Shown: positions 37,446 through 49,453 of the stretch, piece after piece
Numbering within the stretch: position 1 is the first letter of the stretch
Layout: every line of letters starts with the position of its first letter
Source: Channallabes apus
Lineage: Eukaryota; Chordata; Actinopteri; Siluriformes; Clariidae
Assembly (NCBI GenBank): GCA_030522415.1
Contig: CM060121.1
Coordinates: 23,274,142-23,338,141, forward strand
Direction: 5' to 3'
DNA: 64,000 nt
Notes under the pieces: model-generated
The model's input: the letters and a program-made list of their open reading frames with translations, nothing else
Database searches by the model: none
Told to the model about the DNA's origin: nothing
Translations under genes and position numbers: made by a program

Positions 37446-38034
37446 TGAAGCTAGGTGCACAAGGCGCTTATTGTCGGACCCCTATGTTCATTTACACTCT
37501 TTTAAGAGCGTGTGTGTGTGAGATAGAGCTATACTCAGGGAAATTACAGAGTGAAAGGATGCTTTGAAGGAAGCGGGGTGAGTGAGCACTTATTTAGCGA
37601 ATACACGTGTAATTGTGCAGCGACAGGAGGAAATAACACCAGAGCTAGGAGTTAACACACACTCTCAGTTGTTAATACACATCTTGCTCACTTAAACCCA
37701 CTTATACCACGCTGCTGTTGAATCTGACTGCTCAGACTGTTGATTATTATTATTCTTATTTACTTTTAACAGCAGCTCCGACAGGTGCAAGCTGCAACTG
37801 ATGTGATGTCATTCTAAGTTTAATCGTTTCTATAGTAACAGCTTGTTTACAGGGACTTGTACAATGTATGTTCCACAGAATTTAAGTCTGATAATAAATG
37901 AATTTTCCCATCCATCCATCCATCCATCCATCCGGGAACCTCTGTAGTCCAACTAGGGACTGTGGAGGCCAACGGTGATAACCACTGTACTGTACAGTAT
38001 GTATTCCCATCCTACAACAGTGGTGGGACCTCCG
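37446..38034. other. Single-copy stretch with short (ATCC)n
   Basis: An (ATCC)n run lies at 37910-37933. No gene recognised. Confidence 0.5.
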
Positions 38035-38232
38035 GTCAACATTCACACTCGCATTCACACACTACAGGCAATTTGGGAACGACAGTTAGTCTCATGATCT
38101 GCATGTCTTTGGACTGTGGAAGGAAACCACCATGCGCAAGGGAGAACATGCAAACTCCATGCACACAGACGTGAGGAGGAAAGTGGTCCCTCAACCCTAG
38201 CAGGACAACATAACATCGCTAACCATTGTGCT
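38035..38232 (-). mobile_element. Mermaid-like SINE, 3'-deleted
   Basis: Contains caggcaatttgggaacgaca, gatctgcatgtctttggact, gggagaacatgcaaactcca and a degraded head ending gctaaccattgtg. Confidence 0.8.
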
Positions 38233-38674
38233 TCCATTTTAAAAACTTTCTATGCATACATATTAATTTAAGATTGATGGAAAGAGTCTCCAGTGTCAGC
38301 ACTTTCATTTTTTCCCATATATTTTTACAGAATAAAAAACAAGTGCCTGGAATGAAAATTATATTACAGTATATAACATGTTACAGTATATGTTACTTTA
38401 AGTGCATTGTACTTTATATAAAGACCATTTATTCCTTTTATTCTTATCTTATTGTGCAACATTGTGCCTCGTTAATGCACCTTAATGTGCAGTTCTTAGA
38501 TCCCCAACTGACTGCACTGTTTATAACAGTATCATAGTTTTTTGAATAGATTTTTATCTTTTATTTCACTCATACTGTGTAGTTATTTGAACCTAGCCTT
38601 TAATATTTTTGTACACCTTGCATTGCATTGCATAATCCATGAACTGCCTGCTGTAACATTACAAATTCCCCTTG

Positions 38675-38975
38675 GGATCCATCCATCCATCCATTAATCT
38701 ATCTACTGTATCCATCCATCCATCCATCCATCCATCCATCCATCCATCCATTAATCTATCTACTGTATCAATCCATCCATCCATCCATCCATTAATCTAT
38801 CTACTGTATCAATCCATCCATCCATCCATCCATCCATTAATCTATCTACTGCATCCATCCATCCATCCATCCATCCATCCATTAATCTATCTACTGTATC
38901 AATCCATCCATCCATCTATCCATCTATCTATCTATCGTTCGTATGCATCAGTCTATCTACTGTATCCGTCCGTCT
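38675..38975. repeat. Higher-order (ATCC)n array
   Basis: Blocks of (ATCC)n are separated by a recurring 19-bp spacer attaatctatctactgtat, present about five times with few changes, then degrade into (ATCT)n and (GTCT)n. The Ile-His-Pro-Ser frame of 107 codons is a repeat artefact. Confidence 0.9.
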
Positions 38976-39156
38976 GTCTGTCAAAAGGAAAATAATCAGC
39001 TTTAATGTGGTAACAGTGGCTCTTTTTTCTGTTAATCTAAGTTTCACTCCCCTGTTGTTGATTCTTTCCCTATAACAGCGTATACAAAAATCTTTTGATT
39101 GTGCATAATAACATGAGGGTTATGACTGTAAAAACTCCCTTTATTTATCTATATAA

Positions 39157-39380
39157 TCTGCTGCTTCACGTCTGAAACACTGGCCTCCCAGAAACTCCTT
39201 TAATGGCCCAAACATGAGGAAATGGCTTGGAGTGAGGTCGAGATGGTACAGTTGCTTAAAATGTTTGCATCATTCAAATGTTTCCTCACTGTACTCTATT
39301 ATAATTGCCTTTAATTCATTATTCACCAGAAATATAATCACAAGCCTGGTTTTTGACTTGAACACCTCTTGTATTTTAAT
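39157..39380 (-). pseudogene. Mariner transposase fragment, second copy
   Basis: The segment ctgcttcacgtctgaaacac tggcctcccag closely matches 34205-34280, and ttgacttgaacacctcttgt at the right matches 34480-34500. It is more decayed than the copy at 34190. Confidence 0.55.
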
Positions 39381-39841
39381 ATGTTCACCAAATGCATGAC
39401 TGATTTTTTTTCTTCAATGTGTTTCAGACATTCTGACACCTAAAATGAAACCAGGGTCACTCTGTGTGTAGAACATAAACACCTGATACAGCGGTGCTGT
39501 GAGCATCTTCAGACTTGTGCAGTAGGTTATGAGTGGTAGGCCTAAAATTCATAGCTGTATACGATAAGAAACTGCATGACAAAGAAACATGTTGTACTGT
39601 ACATGTTCAATAGGTACCGTACAAGCAAGACTAGATTTGGGAGATATCAGGTTTATGGTGATAGAATATGGAACTTCATTATGCGTTATAAAGTAATTTT
39701 TTGTGCTTTGTCTGATGGAATGCATGTTTAAATATACATTATACATAATAGATATTTAATATACACATTTTAATATTTATAACATAATTATAATATATAT
39801 AATTTATAATATAACATTATTTATATTTAATAATTTATATA

Positions 39842-40000
39842 CAGTGGTACCTCGACAAACAAATTAAATTCTTAAGGCATTTTTTTTTGTTATTGCAAGA
39901 CACTTTTTCCCATAGGAAATTAAAATAAATGCAGATAATCAGTTCCAACCACCCAGAAATATTAGCAAAATTACCAATTTCCAACACTATAATCATATTT
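39842..40000. mobile_element. Mariner/Tigger-like element end
   Basis: Starts ta|cagtggtacctcgacaaac, a common terminal inverted repeat in teleost mariner/pogo-type MITEs, and continues to cagttccaaccacccag. The other terminus is not found. Confidence 0.5.
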
Positions 40001-40169
40001 TAACATATAGAAACAAAGCATTTACAAATGAAAGCATTTACAAATGAAGTAATATATGAAATAAATAGGCATTAAACCTCACTTATCCTTAATTTATGAT
40101 TTAGGGTGGTGGGTCTTCCAACTTTCTGTTGGTGATGGGTCTTCATTAAATCTTGCACAAAAAATATGT

Positions 40170-40585
40170 ACGTATGTATGATCGACTACTAGAAGAACCC
40201 AGAACCATGCTAATGACTCTGCACCAGTGCGCAAAACAACGTCCATAAAGACATGAATGAACCAGATTGGTTTGGAAGAACTTGACGGGAACCTGGTAGA
40301 ACACCTTTGGGATAAACTAGAGCGGAGACTGCGAGACAGAGGCCTTCTCGTCCAACATCAGTGTCTGACCACACAATGAGCTTCAGGAAGAATGTTCAAA
40401 AATTCCCATATACACACTCCTGACCCTTGTGGAAAGCCTTCACAGAAGAGTTGAAGCTGTTATAGGTGTGAATGGTGGGCCAACACCATATTAAACCCTA
40501 TAGATTAAGAATTGGATGTTACTCAAGTTCATATGCATGTGAAGGCAGGGAAGCGAATACTTTTGCCAATATTGTTTACATTGTA
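40170..40585 (+). mobile_element. Tc1-like transposon 3' half
   Basis: Contains gcaaaacaacgtccataaag, ttggtttggaagaacttgac, gaacacctttgggataaact, gagcggagactgcgaga, then ggtgggccaacaccatatt and the terminal tattttgccaat-like end. A frame reads LVEHLWDKLERRLRDRG, the segment around the third catalytic residue; the usual NPIEHLW context is damaged at the catalytic Glu. The 5' half is missing. Confidence 0.7.
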
Positions 40586-40589
40586 TAAT

Positions 40590-42066
40590 GTGTAATTTCT
40601 TCCTGTCCCTGGTAGTCGTCTGAAGTGAGGTATGATATTAGTGAAGATGATGGTGGTACATGGGCGCATTTCCACCACAACCTCATTTAAAGTCTCAGTG
40701 TACACTTAAACCAACTCTGAGTTCACTCTGATGCAGCATACATAGCTGAGGGACACATTTTATTGGGTTCTGTCTTGTATAACCGGTTTCTGAATGTTCT
40801 CTTCCCAGCTCCAGTGTCCAGGGGTTTATACGAAAGCCATTATTTTGTCCAATTTCCTGCATTCTGGTGTTTTTCTTTCCTGTTTTCCTAGAAGATGCCT
40901 GTTCTCTATGTGTGTGTGTATGAGATGTGTCTGTACAGAGTGGTGTGTGATGGGTGGTGGTGTGTTGCGGTCACGCTTGTATGCCGCCCTGCTTTATGAG
41001 TGCCTGTGCAGGGGCCGTTAAGTGGCTGCACTCTTTTGTAAAGGTTGTCTGCCTCTTAAATGCTGTCAACTTTATTAATGCCTCTTTCTGTCTCCTTGCT
41101 CGCCTTCCGGGCCTGGACTCAATTCTGCTCCCTGGCGCTTTTTATGAAGAGGAGAGTGGAGAAAGAAGAAGGGAAAAAGAGAGAGAGAGAGAGAGAGAGA
41201 GTGGAGGGTTGCAGGGTTGCAGGGTGAGATGATAAAGAAAATGAATGTCCTTCCATTGTACACACACACACACATGCAGAGCGCGGCTATTTAGCAAGCC
41301 GGGAGACAGCGGCGGAGATTGTAAAATGGCCTCGTGGCCCGAGCAGGACCACAAATCACCACGACATCGAGGACGCGCGATGGAATGGAGCTGTCAATCA
41401 AAGCGACAGGGCGGGGAATAAGTAGAGCCATGCGTCTCCGGCTCTGACCGTCTTAAACCTCGCTCCGTGTGGCATTTTAACTGCAGACTCAACCTTCAGA
41501 TTGCTGAGAGCAGCAGTGTGTCACTACCCAGCTGCACTGACTCGCCAGTCTAATGAGCTCCAGCAGTGAACTCGTTACATGGATCTACCCGCCATGCCAT
41601 GTTTCATCACCGATATGTTTGTCATGCTAGTTGTCTGATCATCACTCATACCAGAAGATAATGAAGAAGTCTTACCTCGGTAGATCTAGTCAACTGAGAT
41701 ATTACAGACCCGAAGCAAACCTTTACAGAGGGCACTGGGTACGAAGGAGAGGTGAAGGAGAAAAGCAGTAGGAGAAAGGAGAGACATGATCTTAGATTAA
41801 TGCCAGGGGGGGCAAAAAAGTAAGTGTTAAGCTTATAAGACGAAAAACCCACTTTGTTAGTTCTTTTCTTTAATAACTTGCCATCTTTAAACAAAAAAAA
41901 AGTTCACCCGATACAGTAACTTACCCATAATGCAGTTCGGCTATTTGCTAATTTGCTATATTGCAAACACTGTGCTAGCCCAAGTGTGACTTAAGCAAAC
42001 CACACTAACAGCTTTTCATACAAATCAACCAACAAATTGGCAGCAGACAATATGCCACAAATATGT
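40590..42066. other. Single-copy stretch, GC-richer in part
   Basis: A (GA)n run lies at about 41179-41201. The segment 41280-41640 is repeat-free and relatively GC-rich (cctcgtggcccgagcagg, agctgtcaatcaaagcgaca) and is a candidate conserved non-coding element. No exon recognised. Confidence 0.45.
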
Positions 42067-42461
42067 CAATATGTCTTTTTTTTTTTTATTACTATTTTTC
42101 TTGGGATTTAGTTGTAGCTAATTCCCACCTGTCGTTAGGGCACTAGATCCCCCACCAAGGCTACAACTACCAGCCAGGTTGGGCTGAAGACAATCACGTG
42201 TCATGTGACGCCAGCCAACCACATCTTTTCAAACTGTTTGCTCATGCACCATAGGGAACGGTGTAACACACTCGGAGGACAGCGCTAATCACTCCTTCCA
42301 CTTGTGTGAGCTTGTGATTGGCTGAAGAGCCACGATCGATGTTAGAGATTGATGTTACATGCTACAGTGCCTCCCATCCCTCCCCTCTGAGCCAATCGGC
42401 TCTCTCCAGGTCCCTGGCTGCGAGAGGCTACAGCGTCACCCGGGATTCGAACTTGCGATAT
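42067..42461 (-). mobile_element. Long tRNA-derived SINE (second family), decayed
   Basis: Same order as 11125-11622: gtcgttagggcactaga, cacgtgtcatgtgacgccag, ctgtttgctcatgcacc, gtgtaacacactcgg, tccctggctgcgagaggct and acccgggattcgaacttgcg. The outer part of the tRNA head is replaced by a T run. Confidence 0.75.
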
Positions 42462-43512
42462 GTTTTTTTTTCGTTTTCTTTTTTTTTAATACACTACCAC
42501 TATCACTACAGGTTTCCGGTGTTTCCTTCCAGCTTTTTTCAGCAAACCTTGTAGCTTTTATTCATCACTTTACGGAGGATCATGCAATCCAGCGTTGATC
42601 CCCCCAGCTGTTTGTCCACCCTGACTCTGACACGTTCCTCAAAAAAAAAAGGGCACAGCTGAAAGAAAACAGAAGTCAGATGAATAAATGGCAGCAGACA
42701 GAAACCATTTGCGAGCTTGCTTTCTCCGCTTCCTCAGCAGTACGGAGAGATGTATTGATTGCTCTGTTCACACTTCCTCCATATCTCCACTCGTTTATCG
42801 TTTGATAAATGAATAGTTTTGTTTGTAACTTTACTCCCGAATCTCTTCGCCTCTTCTTTCGCCCAACCTCGCCTCATGATTCATCGTGTCTCACTCGTCT
42901 ACGCGTCCGACGTGACACATTTACCCTTTCGACAATTTCACCTTTATCAGTAGTGTTTGTTCAGAGGATTTCATGGGAGATTTTTCTGTGTACATTCAGG
43001 AGAACAAAAAATAAAATAATCTAGTTTTGTGAGATAATGCAGCATGTACAGATGGGATTATTTGCCTGGAACTGATTAATGGTTCACTAAATGCCACAGT
43101 GTTAAAACCATCTTAAATATCAGAGAAAGGCCAAATCATTTTTCAGTGAACTTTGTGCTGTGGTGCCATTTTGGTAAATTGATTGCTAGTGAATAAAAAA
43201 AAAAAAAAAAATCCTTCAAAAAGATTTACAAGGAATTCTCCTATAAGAAAATGTTTTATGCACATGGAACATTCTTTGTCTCACCATTTATATAACTGTA
43301 TCTCCCACATATGGAGTCAAAAACATAGCATACAAACATTTTTTTGCATAGGGACATTTCATTCTATCCAATCAGTTAACTTATACAAGTCATGTACCTG
43401 ACTTATCAGTAAAGAACATTTATTGATTAAGAAATCGTACAGATAATCAAGTTATTTATTATTATCATTATTATTATTTAATGTATTTTATTATATATTT
43501 AAACATGTACAT
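42462..43512. other. Single-copy stretch, no gene seen
   Basis: An A run lies at 43194-43211. No repeat family or exon recognised. Confidence 0.45.
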
Positions 43513-43960
43513 CAATCAGCCATAGCGTTAACACCATTAACACTAAAACTACCTAGACTTTGGTTATTTTGTGCCACTGGGGCAGCTCGGACCCCTGGGT
43601 TGGGGTTCTGCAGGGTTGATCCTCCCAGTGGTGTCTGGCCCCAGGTCAGTTGACAGCAGATCCTTTGGCAGGTGCTGTGGGTTGCAGTGTGGAGCCTCCA
43701 TGAATTGGGCTTGTCTGTTCTTTACAGCCCATGGATGCCTGATCAAATTGGGATCAGGGGAGTTTGAAGCCCGGCCTTGGGCTTATTTCATGCTGGACCG
43801 ATTGAGCAGTTGGTATGTGGTGCACTGGGTGTTCTGGTGCAATTCTATCTTTGTCAGCATTGATTGCTGCAGTTGTCCTGCCATGGCGTTTTTGTGGGAT
43901 CCGATTGGATGGGCTGGTTTTTGGTGAGCCATTGGTGCCCATGATCTTGTCACCAGTTTA
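43513..43960 (-). mobile_element. Tc1-like transposon, internally deleted
   Basis: Left terminus atcaatcagccatagcgtta, then ggtgtctggccccaggtcag, acagcagatcctttgg, and at the right tttttgtgggatccgattgg and gtgcccatgatcttgtcacc. These blocks occur in the same order in 12149-13284, with much of the middle lost. G- and T-rich divergence is notable. Confidence 0.65.
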
Positions 43961-44486
43961 TCTATTTGATAATCAATGTTATTTCCTTTTCCTGCCCGTG
44001 TCAGTTGTTTTATGTTGTTTTAAATCATTGCATAGAGTAATCGAGTAATGTATTCATAAGTCATTGCTATAGGGATGCGGACTAATGCGATGGTGCGGAA
44101 AAAACGAAACAAACCAATAAAGCAGATGGTAAGAAAATAAAAAAGAGATTAAAAATAAAACCCTTTCACTGTGGCAGAGAAAATTCCGCTGCGACCACTA
44201 CTGTGGCACAGCCAAGCGCATTCTCCGAGCCACAGGTTGCACAGCACTATCCAATCTAATTGGGTTAGACTCAGATCAGCGGTGCGCAGCAGGTCAAAGA
44301 TTCTGATCCAGTCTCATTGTGGATGCTACTGAGGCTGGGGATGCACACGGCAAACACACACAACAACAACAAAAAACACTTAACTGCTGTTGTAGGCAAC
44401 ACTAAATAATTGAGGAGTCTCTGCTCCGCACTGCACGCTGTCTGTCTCCGCCTTATCACATTCAGCTGAGCCGCTGCTTGTTCCCA

Positions 44487-44676
44487 AATATTTACATTCG
44501 TCAGAAGCGCATGTTCCGGAGGACTTTCGTTTATCTCGTTTGTACAACTGAGCAGTGGAGGGTTAAGGGCCTTGCTTAAGGGCCCAGGCAGTGGCAGCTT
44601 GTCAGCACCGGGATTTGGACTCATGGCTTTCGGATCAGTAGTCTAACATCTTGGACACTGAGCTACGACTGCCACT
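44487..44676 (-). mobile_element. Diverged HpaI/RSg-tail SINE
   Basis: Contains gagcagtggagggttaaggg, cagtggcagcttgtcagcac, gatcagtagtctaacatctt and ggacactgagctac. The tail side at 44490-44520 is strongly altered. Confidence 0.7.
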
Positions 44677-45087
44677 GTCTACTGTATGATGAACACACAC
44701 ATTTGTAAGTGTGCACTTTTATTGCTGAAGTGAAGCCTATAAAAGTATCGAAGCTGGACAATTAATTTCTTTAATTTTCTGTTACTATCACAGCAGTTTG
44801 TCACAGTCTTTGCTGCACATTAAAAACAGCCTCAAATAAACAGGTTTCACATTAACTTTGGAAATGATAAGTATTCAACTCTTTAAATGATTTCAAGCTC
44901 TAAATATATTCATGGTTTCAAATACTGTAGTCTGCTGTAAAATGATTTGCACACTTGATTGGACTGGGAAAAAAAATCCCAAAAGTTCAGTCATTTTGAA
45001 AAACCTCCTCAAGATGGTGAGGGTCGAGGCAGACCCTCTGAGCTTTGCCGAAAAATAATTCTGGATCGGACACCAATCTGTAACAGA

Positions 45088-45125
<38 letters not shown>

Positions 45126-46102
45126 ACAAATATAAACACACACTCACACTTCGTTCACACCTACAGTACCCAATCCAGCTACCAGCATGCTTTTATGATG
45201 TTGATAGAAACAGGAATGCCCACAAACAGAGAGAGCTCTCACATTTATGGAGAGGACTTGGGGTGGGCAACAACTGATTGCATAAAATAATCATTAACTA
45301 TTCGATAAAATATAATAAAAGACAATCTCATAATAGCTTTTTTAAATGAGGAAATTTCACATTATTTTATGAACAATTTCCATATTGTTTTCAAAATCAA
45401 ATAAAAATACATAGTTATACACGGTATGATATGAAGTGAAATGCCTATACGACTGCTGATGACCTCAAGATTTCAAAAGAAAGTTTAATTGCGAAGTAAG
45501 AGAAGTAATTAGAAATATAAGAGAAATATGGAAATAAACTTGGATGTAAAGGACTTTAAAATTTACATAATGCACAAGCAGTAAAAATAGCGAAAATAAA
45601 AATAGAAAACTAGAAAATATATGATAAAATAATTAAATATAATAAACTGAAATATAGTAATGTAGTGCAGAACCGTGTTCAGTTATGGCCAAGATAATGC
45701 ATTTTATTAGCAATATGAAAAATTCATCCAATAACTTTGAAGAGTATTTTAAACACATGTAAGCTGTGAGAAGTAACACACAGTCTTCATCTCCTGGAGA
45801 GAGTTGTCAGAGATTTCTTACAGTACATAGCTGTTGTCTGAGCCTGGAGCGAATGCTCCCATGACATGTGACCCAGTGTGTGGAGTTTCACTCTCAGGTC
45901 AAGAATGAACTGAATTTCATTTTTACTGGGTGTTGGATTATTCTTCTAGTTTTCTTTTATCACATGAGGCATTCCCCTAAGCATTTGCCCGTATAGCAGT
46001 TTAAAGGGGGTGGGGTGATACTCACCTGGAGCGCCTTCTGAAACGCTCTTACTGTACAACCTGAAAACAAAATGGACATTTTCGTTTAATGTATGTATTT
46101 GC
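44677..46102. other. AT-rich single-copy stretch
   Basis: A (CT)n run lies at 45090-45123. No gene seen apart from the weak 35-bp exon candidate at 46026-46060 described in the findings. Confidence 0.45.
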
Positions 46103-46343
46103 CAGTGGCGGCTGCTAGCTTTTGAAACAGGGGAAGCTCATATTCGGTTTTCATCATAAAATTCATTGTTATTTGTACGTAAATTCTGGCTACTGTAGTT
46201 TCCCCTTCCACGAGCTACTTTAATTATACTGTATGAACGAACTAACTTTACAATGCTGAAACAAGGAGCAAAATCAAGAATGCTATAATGTTTATTTATT
46301 TTTTATTATTTAAAGAATGATTTGTACAAACAAAAATGGTTTA

Positions 46344-47953
46344 CAGTGGTGTGAAAAACTATTTGCCCCCCTCCTGATTTCTTATTCTTTTGCATGTTTG
46401 TCACACAAAATGTTTCTGATCATCAAACACATTTAACTATTAGTCAAAGATAACACAAGTAAACACAAAATGAAGTTTTTAAATGAGGGGTTTTATTATT
46501 TAGGGAGAAAAAAAATCCAAACCTACATGGCCCTGTGTGAAAAAGTAATTGCCCCCTGAACCTAATAACTGGTTGGGCCACCCTTAGCAGCAATAACTGC
46601 AATCAAGCGTTTGCGATAACTTGCAACGAGTCTTTTACAGCGCTCTGGAGGAATTTTGGCCCACTCATCTTTGCAGAATTGTTGTAATTCAGCTTTATTT
46701 GAGGGTTTTCTTGCATGAACCGCCTTTTTAAGGTCATGCCACAACATCTCAATAGGATTCAGGTCAGGACTTTGACTAGGCCACTCCAAAGTCTTCATTT
46801 TGTTTTTCTTCAGCCATTCAGAGGTGGATTTGCTGGTGTGTTTTGGGTCATTGTCCTGCTGCAGCACCCTAGATCACTTCAGCTTGAGTTGACGAACAGA
46901 TGGCCGGACATTCTCCTTCAGGATTTTTTGGTAGACAGTAGAATTCTTGGTTCCATCTATCACAGCAAGCCTTCCAGGTCCTGAAGCAGCAAAACAACCC
47001 CAGACCATCACACTACCACCACCATATTTTACTGTTGGTATGATGTTCTTTTTCTGAAAGGCTGTGTTACTTTTACGCCAGATGTAACGGGACACGCACC
47101 TTCCAAAAAGTTCAACTTTTGCCTCTTCGGTCCACAAGGTATTTTACTAAAGGCTTGGCAATCATTGAGATGTTTTTTTGCAAAACTGAGATGAGCCTTA
47201 ATGTTCTTTTTGCTTAAAAGTGGTTTGCACCTTGGAAATCTGCCATGCAGGCCGTTTTTGCCCAGTCTCTTTCTTATGGTGGAGTCGTGAACACTGACCT
47301 TAATTGAGGCAAGTGAGGCCTGCAGTTCTTTAGATGTTGTCCTGGGGTCTTTTCTGGCCTCTCGGATGAGTTGTCTCTGCTCTCTTGGGTTAATTTTGGT
47401 CGGCCGGCCACTCCTGGGAAGGTTCACCACTGTTCCATGTTTTTGCCATTTGTGGATAATGGCTCTCACTGTGGTTCTCTGGAGTCCCAAAGCTTTAGAA
47501 ATGGCTTTATAACCTTTACCAGACTCAATTACTTTTGTTCTCATTTGTTCCTGAATTTCTTTGGATCTTGGCATGATGTCTAGCTTTTGAGGTGCTTTTG
47601 GTCTACTTCTCTGTGTCAGGTAGCTCCTATTTAAGTGATTTCTTGATTGAAACAGGTGTGGCAGTAATCAGGCCTGGGGGTGACTACAGAAATTGAAGTC
47701 AGGTGTGATAAACCACAGTTACGTTATTTTTTAACAAGGGGGGCAATCACTTTTTCACACAGGGCCATGTAGATTTGGAGTTTTTTTTCTCCCTTAATAA
47801 CGTAAACCTTCATTTAAAAACTGCATTTTGTGTTCAATTATGTTATCTTTGACTAATAGTTAACGGTTTTTGATTAGCAGAAACATTTAAGTGTGACAAA
47901 TATGCAAAAGAATAAGAAATCAGGAAGGGGGCAAATAGTTTTTCACACCACTG
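46344..47953 (-). mobile_element. Near full-length Tc1-like transposon with IR/DR termini
   Basis: A 1,610-bp element flanked by TA on both sides (46342-46343 and 47954-47955). Each terminus is an inverted repeat of about 215 bp that carries an outer tgtgaaaaactatttgcccc and an inner tgtgaaaaagtaattgcccc-type direct repeat, the IR/DR layout known from Sleeping Beauty-like elements. The right inner copy has tgattg instead of taattg. Similarity between the two termini is high, so the insertion is young compared with other Tc1 copies here. Confidence 0.95.
46562..47574 (-). pseudogene. Tc1-like transposase, broken
   Basis: Would encode a DD34E-type cut-and-paste transposase of roughly 340 residues acting on the element's own termini. 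The first 140 residues starting at 47574 (MPRSKEIQEQ) hold the paired-like helix-turn-helix region, with SGRPTK as the linker motif. The catalytic part follows in another frame: WTEEAKVELFG at about 47135, [23 protein letters not shown] at about 46860 and [14 protein letters not shown], ending in KGGPTSY. Lesions: a frameshift near 47140-47150, an in-frame stop at about 46874, and Glu where the first catalytic Asp is expected (WTEE rather than WTDE). The second Asp and the final Glu are intact. Not functional as it stands, though its termini could be mobilised by a related enzyme. Confidence 0.92.
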
Positions 47954-48596
47954 TATATCACCAGCAAACAATACAGAGTGCAGAAGTTCGTCGTACCACT
48001 TCACCTGCAAATCCGCATGGGACTGAACTCGAATCTCTGTAGCGCTGATGTATACTTAAGACATGCTGTCAATCAAAATAGGGGTTCCGCCCTTTAAACA
48101 ACTCCTCCAATCATCATGCAGCAGCCCAGCGTCCTGGCCCGCCCACTACTCCATTCACTCCCAGAGAAGCTGAGCTTCCCTGTAAGTGACGATTTTGGTG
48201 CATTTATCCAAATACCGTCCATCTTTTCTGCAGTGAAAAAAGCTCCTCTGTGCTGCCCATAGAGCTCCAGTGAAGCTGGGCTTCAGGAGGGTTTAACGCT
48301 GTGCTGAATGGAAATGTATGACAAGAAAATCGCGTCAAACAATCTACAATAAGTACCTGATTCTGAACGAGCTAGTCATGAAGTTAAACGCGTTCTAGCA
48401 CACTTTTATTAAAACCAATATAAATACGACAGTGCATATGTGAGCATTTATTTTCTGACTTGTAGTCTTAGAGCAGCCGCCACTGGTATTTGCCCCCTTT
48501 GTTATAAAACCTCTAAGTAAGATCTTGATCCAGCCAGTTAACTTCAGACATAACATAATTGATTAAAGGCCTACCTGTGTGCAATTTTGCACCGAT

Positions 48597-48878
48597 CAGA
48601 TATAACATTAACACCACCGCCAGGTGATCTGAATAACTTTAATGGTCTTATATATCAGTAAACTGGTGACAGAGTCATGGGCACCTCATTTATGCTTGTG
48701 GGGAGCAAAGGTCATCCCGTCCAGGCTGATCCCACAGAAACGTCAATGCAGAATGCATTGCTAAAAAATATGCTAAAAAAAAAATGCTGGCTATAACAGA
48801 AAGGTACAGCATCAGAACACCCAATGTAACACAGCTTGCTATGTATGGGGCTTAGCAGACAAAGGTCGAGATTCCCCA
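48597..48878 (+). mobile_element. Tc1-like fragment of the 12149 family
   Basis: Begins caccgatcagatataacatt with accaccgccaggtga, then gtcatcccgtccaggctgat, cccacagaaac, atgctggctataacagaaag and cacagcttgctatgtatggg. This is the reverse-complement equivalent of 12860-13280. It interrupts the element at 48490-49705. Confidence 0.65.
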
Positions 48879-49288
48879 AACAGCATTTGGCAGATATGAA
48901 AGAATGTTCTCTATTCAAATAAGACTATTATTACCATCATGGGAAACGTTACATGTGCCTCAAACCCAGCACTTCCCATTCCATCACTCTGGGATGACTA
49001 TTGCCAGTGAAGCATGGTGGTGGATGCAGCCTTATATGGGAAAACCTTTCATAAGCATTGGACTGGAAAACTGATCAGGATGGAAGGAAAGATGAATAAA
49101 ACTAAAAAAGAAACAACGGTCAAACCTGTTTCAGTCTGCCAGAGATTTGAGACAGGGGTGAAAAGGGGCTAAAGTTACACTGGAGCTTTTTTATTTAAAT
49201 GTCTTGGAATGGCTGAGTCGATTCTTGAAGAATGGTTTACTAGATGTGCTAAGATACAGTAATAGAGACATAACCCAAGAGATTTGCA

Positions 49289-49453
49289 ATGTTGTTCTTT
49301 TAGCTTCTTCTGTTTGGCTCAGCAAACCCTCTGATCTGCACATTCGACTTATCTGGGCTTGGGACCAGCACTGGGTTTGGGCATTGGCTAGGATTCAAGC
49401 GCAGGCCTTCTGCTTGGCAGGTGAGAAGCGGACCACTGAGCCACCAGTGGCCT
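49289..49453 (-). mobile_element. tRNA-derived SINE (third family) with target duplication
   Basis: Same order as 11875-12062 (tgttgttcttttagcttctt, then ccagcactgggtttgggca, gcaggccttctgcttggcag, accactgagccaccagtgg). It is flanked by aagagatttgca at 49277-49288 and aagagagatttgca at 49454-49467, a slightly diverged duplication of Tc1 sequence. Confidence 0.7.

Larger units (their letters stand above)
46103..48485. mobile_element. Non-autonomous hAT element hosting a Tc1 transposon
   Basis: The ends cagtggcggctgct at 46103 and agcagccgccactg at 48485 are perfect 14-bp inverted repeats. An exact 8-bp target duplication, gtatttgc, lies at 46095-46102 and 48486-48493, as expected for hAT. Without the inserted Tc1 element the hAT is about 770 bp and has no recognisable transposase, so it depended on another copy. 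Confidence 0.92.

Noticed and set aside
38675..38975. Regularly spaced repeats resembling a CRISPR array
   Set aside because: The repeats are (ATCC)n with a constant 19-bp spacer, not unique spacers, and the DNA is vertebrate.
46344..47953. Functional transposase gene
   Set aside because: The frameshift, stop and catalytic substitution make the encoded enzyme non-functional in this copy.
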